DNA of 64,000 nt, taken from Lacticaseibacillus zhaodongensis. GTDB lineage: Bacteria > Bacillota > Bacilli > Lactobacillales > Lactobacillaceae. The stretch spans positions 62,001 to 126,000 of the forward strand of contig NZ_BLBG01000003.1 in NCBI RefSeq assembly GCF_009687905.1, read 5' to 3'. The position numbers and the translations under genes were made by a program. The notes under the pieces were generated by a model. The model was not told where the DNA came from. It saw only the letters and a list, made by a program, of their open reading frames with translations, and did no database searches. How positions within the stretch are numbered: position 1 is the first letter of the stretch; the number at the start of each line of letters is the position of its first letter. Shown here one piece after another: positions 38,001 to 45,644 of this stretch.

Positions 38001-38602
38001 AAGAGTTCATTTCAGACGAAGGCCTGGAGGATGTTGTTCAGCAATTAAACAAGCTGCTTAATTCAAACAATCCAGCCACTAACACACCAAAGCTTGGGAC
38101 GTTAAATGATGAATTTGCCAAACGTTACAGCGAGATATTTGATGCTGAAGAGGAGGACCAGAACGCTAAAATTCAACAAATTTTGGATGTCGGCTTAGCA
38201 CGCTTTAATCGGGCCCACGTTGGGGATGATTTTAAACATCGAATTGCTCAGTCGTATAAGAATGAGATTGCCGAAATTAACGGACGCGACGCAAAGGACA
38301 TTGGTACACTTCGCACCAAGTCTGATCGGGCACAAACTGTTCTTGATCGGAAATCGCAGGAATTGCAAAAAGAAGAAGAACGTCTAATTGTTAAAACAGT
38401 TCCTGTCGATCCCAAACCAACAGTTGATACACCAGTAAAGCCTAGAACGACCAAGTACATCGACTACAATAACCTTGGTCTGAAGTCCACATGGGTGATT
38501 AACAACGAAGATGACGTTGATGCTAAATTGACTGAGTTGCGCAAGGTGCTGGTTGCAAAACTAAACGAAGAAGGTACTAGCGGAATTGAACTGACTTTCT
38601 AG
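35021..38602 (+). CDS. brxC: BREX ATPase BrxC (PglY-like)
   Basis: Large P-loop ATPase of BREX, thought to assemble with PglX/PglZ on DNA. 1193 residues, the usual size. Walker A GSGKS is at residues 73-77 in ISGFFGSGKSHFMK, followed by VVFLVDEVGQFVGDSQ (Walker B-like, ~residue 260) and sensor-like IVTSQQDINAV. The C-terminal half is helical and charged with a Pro-rich linker near 1130. ATG 35021 follows GGGGGAG; an open frame starting at 34997 lacks a site. The GC content looks lower than the flanking housekeeping genes. Confidence 0.95.
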   Translation: MEIKDVFAKPIDRRIQGVIKVGQEEDAILRQELDEYVVTDELQRLFADFFTAYERSLDEPTDEMGAWISGFFGSGKSHFMKIIADILKDTPVDGKRPVDYFQSKIHDQMTLNQMERAANAPTNVISFNIDAASRVSAKSKDSAILDVFLQEFNKSQGLSDVAWIADLERHLIADGKYAAFQDYFNSHNTHGLVWEDDGREQYAFNAGVIKDALVASGFMSDEDADGFTRQWNTPYPMSIEEFAQLVAKYINESGNRVVFLVDEVGQFVGDSQSLMLNLQSMVEQLGVAARGKAWVIVTSQQDINAVTKNVDGQDFSKIQGRFKTRINMSSANVDEVIKKRILAKTEPAQRALETEYAANSASINNSIDFDDGVSRDHYKTAKDFADNYPFVPYQFNLLQDVLTAVRTHGSDGKHLSEGERSMLAIFQESAERIMHADIGKLVPFSLFFEGLDQFLDHTHRIVITHAKNNDSVNPKHEENPFAVQVLKTLFMVKYTNFKATLDNITTLMIDDINVDRVQLRKNVQNALNVLIRQNLVEKNLSVYVFLTDAEQDINQEIEHQNVDDVEVASKLGEFIYSGNIIKNKYSYPKLSGRYTFNLNAFVDDTPVGKTSNELSLKIVTPLQYELADEANQLLYSAGDGSHSVVIALPQQQTDYVENTRRALKIDKFLRSNFSNRDAEFQALGRARSVERTELQAEAKRQVTNALEEATLLVGGQRIDSKRDFASRLADAEQMLVDNNYRNLSYITAAKGERDILQLLAGDGLVKTDENSQAVDEVARYIDRVAQTRPHVTLHQVREQFEIIPYGYTEEDIEWLVAKLYVTRKIKATFNGVVVSSEQFKNKEIADLFTRKQNVDKVELQPRPTISQQDVRMVKDTARDVFGKKNFSADNIDGQIVELKEKIKLDLDNLEEFYQQNSGFPGQNLLEQGIKLLRRLKDTADTDSFIKQLREIKTELEDWDYDCEDTGVIEFYRNEAQQKIWERSLTDMSLYKASKEFISDEGLEDVVQQLNKLLNSNNPATNTPKLGTLNDEFAKRYSEIFDAEEEDQNAKIQQILDVGLARFNRAHVGDDFKHRIAQSYKNEIAEINGRDAKDIGTLRTKSDRAQTVLDRKSQELQKEEERLIVKTVPVDPKPTVDTPVKPRTTKYIDYNNLGLKSTWVINNEDDVDAKLTELRKVLVAKLNEEGTSGIELTF

Positions 38603-38622
38603 TCCTTTGAAAGGATTCATTA

Positions 38623-41600
38623 ATGGATAAACGTGTAATAGAAAAATTTGCGGTAAGTGCTCGCAAACAATTGATCGAAGATATTGGGTTGCGTTTGGCA
38701 CAACTAGGTATTGATGAGAACGGTGCAAGTGAGAGGGAAGATCGTTCCACTCGTGAGGCCGAGTTTTATGCTAATCAAGAAAAACCCTTGACGGGTGTGG
38801 AAATTGGTTGGCGACAAGCAGTTGTGAACCGCCTGACTAAGACTGCAAAAAATGATCAGTGGGCCACTGCATATGCAGATTTGGTGGAGGAAGTTGCTTA
38901 CACTTGGTTTAACCGGATTATTGCGATTCGTTTCATGGAAGTTAACGACTATCTTCCCAGCCACGTGCGGGTTCTGTCGTCCATTGAGGGGCGCAATGAG
39001 CCAGATATAATGACGGAAGCACTGGATATTTCTGAATATCTGGGCGAATTTACTGCGGCAGAGAAGCAAGTTTACGATGAGGCGTGGGCGGCTCAAGATC
39101 CGGCCAAAATGGATAAGCTGTACCGCATGCTGTTCTTAAAGCAGATTGATGCGTTGAACGAGAACCTTCCTAAGCTGTTTGAGAAAACTGATGATTACAT
39201 GAAACTTTTGTTCACCCCCAGCTATAACAACGGGGTGATCAAGGCACTGGTGACGGATGTGCCAGAGGCTGATTTTGATGTGGAAAAAGAGGGCCAGGTC
39301 GAGATCATTGGCTGGTTGTATCAGTACTACAATGAGGAACCCAAGGACGCTGCATTCAAAAAGTCCAAGTATACTCGTGCCGAAATCCCTGCAGTTACAC
39401 AGCTATTCACCCCTGACTGGATTGTCAAATATCTAGTTGAAAATTCATTGGGTCGTTTTTGGATTAATCGTCTGCAAGCTAAGGGCGACACCAGAACTGC
39501 AAAGGAGATTGCCGAGGTATTTAATTGGCGGTACTTTATGCCAGCTGCCGAACAAACTTCTGAAATTCAGCTGCAAATCAAGAATGATGATAAAGAACTC
39601 AACAAACTTGAGCTTGAAGATATCACCCTGATTGATCCTTCGATGGGATCCGGTCACATTCTCGTGTACGCTTTTGACGTGTTAATGCAGTTGTATGAGT
39701 CCGAAGGCTACGGACGAAGCGTTGCAGCCCGGAGCATTCTGAAAAACAATCTGTTTGGTTTAGACATCGATACGCGAGCTTATCAGCTGACGTATTTTGC
39801 ACTCATGATGAAGGCACGGCAGTATGATTCGCGAGCATTAACACGAAAGGTCAGTATTAATGTGTTAGATGTTCCTCAGTTGAATTGGACAACTGAAGAT
39901 CAAGAATTATTGGTTAATAACTTAGCAACAACTGCTGACACACGGAGCAACTTAGCAACACTTACAAATATGTTTAGCGTCGGGGATGAATTGGGATCAG
40001 TAATCAGTTTTCCCGCTGACTTTGATTGGAATGGGTTGAGAGGACTGACAGTTTCAATACCCGATGATGGACAATTGCTGCTTGATTCGAGTCGACTAAC
40101 AGACTTGCAGCTACAGCTTAGTAATGCGTTGAGTGTCGGCAAAATCTTAAGTAGTCATTACACTGTAGCGGTTACAAACCCACCTTATATGGGCTCTGGC
40201 AAGATGCCTTCCGCATTGCAAAAGTTTGTAAAAAAGAACTTTCCTAACAGTAAATCAGACTTGTTTGCTGTTTTCATGGAGCGGTTGCATCAGTTGGCTG
40301 CACAAGCCGGTTACTATGCGATGATTACGCAACATCAGTGGATGTTTCTTTCCAGTTTTGGGAATCTACGCTCACTTTTGCGTGGAGACACACTTGTCAA
40401 TTTGGCACATCTTGGAACACATGCGTTCCAAGAAATTGGCGGGGAAGTGGTTCAATCGGCTGCGTTTGTATTCAAAAGAACTCAAGTTAAGGATTACTTG
40501 GGAACTTATGAGCGGTTAGTTGATTTTGGGTCACAGCAGAAAAAAGAAGAAGCATTTTTGAATGCCGTTCATAATCCTCAGGTGAAATATCTTTATCGAA
40601 CTAACCAAGCGAACTTTAGCAATATTCCTGGTAGTCCAATCGCTTACTGGGCCAGCGACAATTTGATCCATGATTTTGAAATTGGCATCCCTCTCTCCGA
40701 GCTGGTGGATCCTCGTCAAGGACTGGCTACAGCCGACAATAACCGCTTTTTGCGTCAATGGTTTGAAGTAACGTATTCAGAAATCAAGTTTGATGCCAAA
40801 TCCATAAGTGACTCTGTTAAATCTAAGAAAAAATGGTTCCCGTATAACAAAGGTGGTGCTTACCGCAAGTGGTATGGAAATTACGACTATGTGATTAACT
40901 GGGAAAACGATGGATATGAAATTCGCAATTTTAACTGGCCAAACGGAAAACAACGTTCAGTGGTACGCAACCCAGATTATTACTTCCGTGAAGCGATTAC
41001 TTGGTCAAAAGTCACGTCGGGATCTTTTAATATTCGATATAGAAACAGTGGTTCAATTTTCGACACTGGTGGTAATGAGGCATTTGCTGACAATCTTGGC
41101 CAGTTACTCATTGCTCTAGGAGTGACCAATTCAAAAGCTGGAAATTATATTCTTGAAATATTAAATCCAACAATCAACATGTTGACAGAAGATTTTAAAC
41201 ATTTTCCAGTTGTTAACGGAGACAGGGAGGATACAATCAAGAGAATAGTTGCCGAAAATATTAACTATGCAGAATCAGATTGGAATATTGACGAAACCTC
41301 ATGGGATTTTTTAACTAATCCACTACTGCACAAATTCGATGAACATAATCGAAATTGGACGATTGCAGAGGCCTTTGATCAGTGGAAACAGGAGGCTGAG
41401 AACCGCTTCGAGCAGCTTAAGTCAAACGAAGAGGAACTAAATAGGATTTTCATTGATTTGTACGGTTTGCAGGATGAGTTGGCCCCAGAAGAAGATGACA
41501 AGGATGTCTCCGTACGACGTGCTGATTATAAACGTGATATCAAAGCATTTTTATCGTACTTTGTTGGGGTAACGTTTGGCCGATATTCATTGGATACACC

Positions 41601-42261
41601 AGGTCTTGCTTTTGCCGGTGGAGAATGGGATGCAGGTAAGTACAAGTCTTATGTGCCAAATACTGATGATGTATTGTTACTTACGGATGCAGATTATTTT
41701 GGTGATAATCGAGACGTGATTTATCGATTAAAGGAGTTTTTGACGGTAACATTTGGTCAACAACATTTATCAGAGAACTTAGACTTTATTGCTGGTGCAT
41801 TAGACAAAAAAGGTGATTCATCTGAAGCACAGATACGCAAGTACTTTGTTGACGACTTTTACAAAAAGGACCATCTTTCCACCTACCAGAAGCGCCCAAT
41901 TTATTGGCAGTTGCAATCAGGCAAAAAGAATGGATTTAAAGCATTGATGTACTTGCATCGTTACGATTCAAACACGATGGCGGCAATTCGAACCAAATAT
42001 TTGCATCCGCTGCAAAGTGCCTACGAAAATCGGATCGAACAGTTAAAACAGATGCTCGATCAAGGGCTATCTGGGCGTGATAAGAATGTAGCTTCAAAAG
42101 AATTAGATAAGTTGTTGGCACAACTAGACGAATTGGTTAAGTATGATCAAGTTCTGCAGCACGTTGCTAATCAACACATTGTGTTAGATTTAGACGATGG
42201 CGTTTTAGTAAACCATAAAAAAGTACAAGCAGGAGAAAAGTTACTAACTCCCATTAAGTAA
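38623..42261 (+). CDS. pglX: BREX adenine-specific DNA methyltransferase PglX
   Basis: N6-adenine methyltransferase that marks host DNA and sets the BREX recognition site. 1212 residues. The SAM motif DPSMGSGHILVYAFDVL is at ~residues 336-352 and the catalytic NPPY at ~517-520 (VTNPPYMGSG). Residues ~655-900 are the probable target recognition region, and ~910-1212 a helical C-terminal domain (ENRFEQLKSNEEELNRIF). Two stretches (39210-39341, 40592-40931) are repeated in reverse in the cassette at 43477-45559, so this copy is the expressed partner of an invertible pair. Confidence 0.95.
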   Translation: MDKRVIEKFAVSARKQLIEDIGLRLAQLGIDENGASEREDRSTREAEFYANQEKPLTGVEIGWRQAVVNRLTKTAKNDQWATAYADLVEEVAYTWFNRIIAIRFMEVNDYLPSHVRVLSSIEGRNEPDIMTEALDISEYLGEFTAAEKQVYDEAWAAQDPAKMDKLYRMLFLKQIDALNENLPKLFEKTDDYMKLLFTPSYNNGVIKALVTDVPEADFDVEKEGQVEIIGWLYQYYNEEPKDAAFKKSKYTRAEIPAVTQLFTPDWIVKYLVENSLGRFWINRLQAKGDTRTAKEIAEVFNWRYFMPAAEQTSEIQLQIKNDDKELNKLELEDITLIDPSMGSGHILVYAFDVLMQLYESEGYGRSVAARSILKNNLFGLDIDTRAYQLTYFALMMKARQYDSRALTRKVSINVLDVPQLNWTTEDQELLVNNLATTADTRSNLATLTNMFSVGDELGSVISFPADFDWNGLRGLTVSIPDDGQLLLDSSRLTDLQLQLSNALSVGKILSSHYTVAVTNPPYMGSGKMPSALQKFVKKNFPNSKSDLFAVFMERLHQLAAQAGYYAMITQHQWMFLSSFGNLRSLLRGDTLVNLAHLGTHAFQEIGGEVVQSAAFVFKRTQVKDYLGTYERLVDFGSQQKKEEAFLNAVHNPQVKYLYRTNQANFSNIPGSPIAYWASDNLIHDFEIGIPLSELVDPRQGLATADNNRFLRQWFEVTYSEIKFDAKSISDSVKSKKKWFPYNKGGAYRKWYGNYDYVINWENDGYEIRNFNWPNGKQRSVVRNPDYYFREAITWSKVTSGSFNIRYRNSGSIFDTGGNEAFADNLGQLLIALGVTNSKAGNYILEILNPTINMLTEDFKHFPVVNGDREDTIKRIVAENINYAESDWNIDETSWDFLTNPLLHKFDEHNRNWTIAEAFDQWKQEAENRFEQLKSNEEELNRIFIDLYGLQDELAPEEDDKDVSVRRADYKRDIKAFLSYFVGVTFGRYSLDTPGLAFAGGEWDAGKYKSYVPNTDDVLLLTDADYFGDNRDVIYRLKEFLTVTFGQQHLSENLDFIAGALDKKGDSSEAQIRKYFVDDFYKKDHLSTYQKRPIYWQLQSGKKNGFKALMYLHRYDSNTMAAIRTKYLHPLQSAYENRIEQLKQMLDQGLSGRDKNVASKELDKLLAQLDELVKYDQVLQHVANQHIVLDLDDGVLVNHKKVQAGEKLLTPIK
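39210..39341 (+). repeat. Inverted repeat 1, pglX copy
   Basis: 132 bp matched in reverse by 45428-45559; the first 57 bases (39210-39266) are identical. It encodes the end of the N-terminal domain (NNGVIKALVTDVPEADFD). Sequence upstream of 39210 diverges abruptly. Confidence 0.93.
40592..40931 (+). repeat. Inverted repeat 2, pglX copy
   Basis: 340 bp matched in reverse by 43919-44258 at roughly nine bases in ten, with a perfect 77-bp core at 40807-40883. It lies inside the probable specificity region. Confidence 0.9.
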
Positions 42262-42268
42262 ATAGTTA

Positions 42269-42308
42269 AACGAGAGGCCCGCCAGTAAACAGACGGGCCT
42301 CTCGTTGT
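42269..42308. terminator. Strong hairpin between pglX and the recombinase gene
   Basis: Arms AACGAGAGGCCCG (42269-42281) and CGGGCCTCTCGTT (42294-42306). Convergent genes meet here and it can serve both strands. It would end the brxABC-pglX transcript before pglZ. Confidence 0.8.
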
Positions 42309-42326
42309 GCCACGAAATGTGCCAAG
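42306..42326 (+). promoter_or_regulatory. TGTGCCA pair at the 3' side of the recombinase gene
   Basis: TGTGCCA (42306-42312) and TGTGCCAAG (42318-42326), five bases apart, right after the recombinase stop. An inverted counterpart is at 43434-43453. Confidence 0.5.
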
Positions 42327-43403
42327 TTATAAATTATTCAAAACTGAAATGATTTTATCATTATCTAGTTGCTCTAACTCTTTGATTACATGCAAATAGG
42401 TTGATTGGGTTGTCGTTATGTTCGCGTGGCCTAAGCGTTTTGATACTGACAGAACGCTAACCCCTTGGTACAACAGGACCGACGCGTGTGTGTGGCGTAG
42501 ACCGTGGAAGGTAATTCGTGGTAAACCAAGCAACTTCAGAATTCCGGTTAGTGTTTTGTTGATCTCGGCGCTAACGGGAGCAGGCGACTCAGCTGCGAAT
42601 ATTGGCTTGCTGGCATCTTGAAGGCAGCTTGTGAAAGCTTTTAATCGCTGGGTCGTTCTTGAATCTATTGGAATGGTCCGGATTGATGATTTGTTTTTAG
42701 TTGGCTTGAAGCCTGTGTGGTATTTGTAATCCCAAGTTTGACTCACGGTTATAGTTGATTGGTCGAAATCAATTGATTTTAGGGTGAGCCCAACCACTTC
42801 GGCAAAACGAAGTCCGGTTACAGCCGCGAGATAGATAATCATTTGCTGTTTGTTGCTGGTGTCCAAAGAATTAACGAGTGTACGCCAGTCGTTGTAATTT
42901 AATGCTTGCTGAGGATGTGCCACTTTCCGGCCCGTGATGACGACCTTACGTGTTGGGTCAGACAAGATAATCTTTTCGTCTAATGCATCCAAAACGGCGG
43001 CACGAATCTGCTTGTGGAATGTGGCAACAGTTCTAGGTGCGTGTGTTTGGGCGAACTCATTGATTTTTTCTTGGTAAAAAATGCGGTTTAAATCATGCAG
43101 CGTAATATTGCCAAAGAGGTTTTGAATATGGCTGAGCGTATTGTAATACTTAACCAAAGTTACCGCTGAAACTGACTTCTCCTTGTATAATTTAATCCAC
43201 TTCTCAAAATAGGCTGCCAGGGAAATGTTGCCGTCACGAAAACTACGAACATCAATGTACGTTGACTTAATTTGGCTGGCGGCCAGTTCCGCATCTGACT
43301 TGAAATGAAATCCGGATTTACGCAGCTTCTTGTATTTTCCGTCCAAATCTTTGTAGGAAATCTCGTATTGCCATGATTCCCCACGTTTTCTATAACTAAC
43401 CAT
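42327..43403 (-). CDS. Tyrosine recombinase within the BREX locus
   Basis: Phage-integrase-type site-specific recombinase, 358 residues. An AP2-like N-terminal DNA-binding domain (WQYEISYKDLDGKYKKLRKS) and a core-binding domain (~60-160) precede the catalytic domain with Arg199 (TGLRFAEVVGL), His300-x-x-Arg303 (FHGLRHTHAS), His326 (LGHAN) and nucleophile Tyr336 (STYLHV). All catalytic residues are intact. ATG follows AGGAGG on the - strand. It lies between pglX and the inverted cassette, so it is the likely agent of pglX inversion; a leftover from island integration is the alternative. The region is visibly AT-richer than the flanks. Confidence 0.93.
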   Translation of the reverse strand: MVSYRKRGESWQYEISYKDLDGKYKKLRKSGFHFKSDAELAASQIKSTYIDVRSFRDGNISLAAYFEKWIKLYKEKSVSAVTLVKYYNTLSHIQNLFGNITLHDLNRIFYQEKINEFAQTHAPRTVATFHKQIRAAVLDALDEKIILSDPTRKVVITGRKVAHPQQALNYNDWRTLVNSLDTSNKQQMIIYLAAVTGLRFAEVVGLTLKSIDFDQSTITVSQTWDYKYHTGFKPTKNKSSIRTIPIDSRTTQRLKAFTSCLQDASKPIFAAESPAPVSAEINKTLTGILKLLGLPRITFHGLRHTHASVLLYQGVSVLSVSKRLGHANITTTQSTYLHVIKELEQLDNDKIISVLNNL

Positions 43404-43433
43404 TTTTTCCTCCTAAATTATCGCTTGATAATA

Positions 43434-43453
43434 CTTGGCACTTTTTTGGCACA
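43434..43453 (-). promoter_or_regulatory. TGTGCCA pair upstream of the recombinase gene
   Basis: On the - strand TGTGCCAA, four A, then GTGCCAAG: an inverted, slightly shorter copy of the pair at 42306-42326. It lies 30-50 bases before the recombinase start, so it may also be an operator for it. Confidence 0.5.
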
Positions 43454-43918
43454 AATATATTTTATATTGCGACAAATCAGGGAGGAGGTTGTTTATGTTC
43501 ATCAATATTGGAGATCAATGGCGAATTGTCAAAGTCCCATGCAATCTCTAAGATGTTCCAATCGTCTTTTGCTATGGAAATGTTTTTATAAACCAGTTGT
43601 TGAATCTGTAATTTATCTTTCCGACTTACAATTAGGGGAAATCTTCCCACATCGCCGACTTGAAGACTGACAGTAGGATTTAGTATTTCAAAAATTAAGT
43701 CTCCTAACTTTGTGTTTAGTGCTGCCAACGAGTAAAACAAAATATCCCTGTTTTGGCCTCTGGCGAAAGCCGACATACCTTTATCTGCATGAATAGAAGA
43801 TGCAGCGCGGTAACGAATAGAGAAATGGCCACTCGTAATACCTGACCACGTAATCGCTTCACGGAAGTAAAAAGAAGTATTTTGTGGACGAGATTTTACC
43901 TTGCCATTGTGATCTTTG

Positions 43919-44258
43919 AAATTTCTAATTTCGTATCCGTCATTTTGCCAATTAACTACATAGTCATAATTTCCATACCACTTGCGGTAAGCACCACCTT
44001 TGTTATACGGGAACCATTTTTTCTTAGATTTAACAGAGTCACTGATGGATTTGGCGTCAAACTTGATTTCTGAATATGTTACTTCAAACCATTGACGCAA
44101 AAAGCGGTTATTGTCAGCTGTAGCCAGCCCTTGTCGGGGCTCTACTAATTTGGACATAGGGGTACCAATTTCAAAATCATGAATTAAATTGTCGCTTGCC
44201 CAGTATGCGATTGGACTACCCGGAATTTTACTAAAGTTCGCTTGGTTAGTTCGATAAA
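43919..44258 (-). repeat. Inverted repeat 2, cassette copy
   Basis: Reverse counterpart of 40592-40931; the perfect 77-bp core is 43967-44043. Flanking specificity sequence differs from pglX on both sides. Confidence 0.9.
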
Positions 44259-45427
44259 CATAACCAACAGACGGATATTTGATAGCTTCAGTAACTTTCT
44301 GCCCTTGCACTTCCATTCCACCTTTAAAGTCAGTCAGCCGAAGATAAATTCCATTAGAATGATTCACGGTGTTTTTAAGAACAAAGCTATCAATGGTGAC
44401 AAACGCTTCGTCGAAAAAGGCGTGGGTTTCCATTTGAATTAAACTACTGATCTCGAAATTATCAATTATGGATTCTCGCAGCTTCTGAAAGGTTTTGATA
44501 AACATCCAAACCATGGGCGTCATGTATGCAGCATAGCCGTCAGTTGTAGTCATATTAATATTCATCCAGATAAATATTGAAAACATGTCCCCACAATAAG
44601 CCTTGTAGTTTTTCTTCACATAGGCTTTAAGAGACTTATCCATGTGGTTCAGATACGGTGGGTTCGTAACTATAACTTCGAATTTTGTTTGAAATATCTG
44701 AACAATATTTAGCGTATTCGACAGAATATTAATTTTGCCGTCGATTCCAAAAACGTCCAGATCCGTTTTACTAATTGCATTGGATAATTCTTTTTTTAAT
44801 GATGATGTGTCAAAAGAACGATTCAGCTTAACAATAGAACCAAGGGTGCGTGCATTCGAAAATTTATTCGCAATCTCAGCCAAATCTTTCTTTGCAGGTT
44901 CGGATATATTCCACGAATTTATATCTTCTGCCGTGATATCGTCGGTGTCTTCAAACACATAAATATTTGGCATAATTTCCATGGTCAATGCACGGCGGTT
45001 GTATTGCCGCAATTTCATCATCAGTGCAAAGTAAGCTAACTGGTACGCGCGACGGTCAATTTCCAGGCCGTACAGGTTGTTTTCAATTATGCCAACTGCA
45101 GCATCACGTTTTGAATAGCCCTGTTCGAGATACATTTCCATCAGCACGTCAAACGCGTATACCAAGATGTGTCCTGAACCCATGGCATTATCGAGTACTT
45201 TAATGTTTTTTAGTTCAACGGTGTCTTCAGATTGGACGAGCTTGCCTGGCAACAAATATTCCAACTTGTCAGCAATTGTGGAATCTTCATTATGCTCCAG
45301 GTAAAACCGGCCCAGTGAGTTATCGACCATGTAGCGTACAACCCAATCAGTCGTGAACAGCTGCGTAGCCGCGGGGATGTCGTTCTTTTTCACGGGTCCA
45401 CCGTTGATATTAACAACTTGATTATGT

Positions 45428-45559
45428 GGTTCCTCATTGTAGTACTGGTACAGCCACCCAATGATCTCGACCTGGCCCTCTTTTTCCACGTCAAAATCAG
45501 CTTCTGGCACATCCGTCACCAGTGCCTTGATCACCCCGTTGTTATAGCTGGGGGTGAAC
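45428..45559 (-). repeat. Inverted repeat 1, cassette copy
   Basis: Reverse counterpart of 39210-39341; perfect 57-bp core at 45503-45559. Contains an inverted GGCAC/GTGCC pair about ten bases apart, reminiscent of recombinase half-sites. Confidence 0.92.
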
Positions 45560-45577
45560 GATATTACGCTGATTTAA

Positions 45578-45606
45578 TAGTCATTGGAAAGGCTGTCAGC
45601 TATACT
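45578..45606 (+). promoter_or_regulatory. Possible promoter for pglZ-brxL
   Basis: TATACT at 45601-45606 with no strong -35. A separate promoter is expected because a terminator and an opposed cassette lie between pglX and pglZ. Confidence 0.35.
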
Positions 45607-45644
45607 AGGAATAGTATTTACGCGATGAGAGAGTGGGTAGCTAA

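Larger units (their letters stand above)
43477..45559 (-). pseudogene. pglX: Silent inverted pglX cassette (promoterless, lacks both ends)
   Basis: A 685-codon frame (from GTG 45534) encodes the central part of a second PglX: SAM motif NAMGSGHILVYAFDVL, NPPYLNHM and an alternative specificity region, but neither the ~195-residue N-terminal domain nor the C-terminal ~310 residues. Homology to pglX begins sharply at 45559, where an upstream in-frame stop (TAA) blocks any longer frame, and ends at a shared GATGAACATAA (43493-43503). It has no ribosome binding site or promoter I can see. Between the two repeats it is clearly diverged from pglX, so it stores a different recognition domain. Confidence 0.88.

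Noticed and set aside
42327-43403. Recombinase as part of a prophage
   Set aside because: No phage structural, replication or lysis genes are near; it is enclosed by pglX sequence on both sides.
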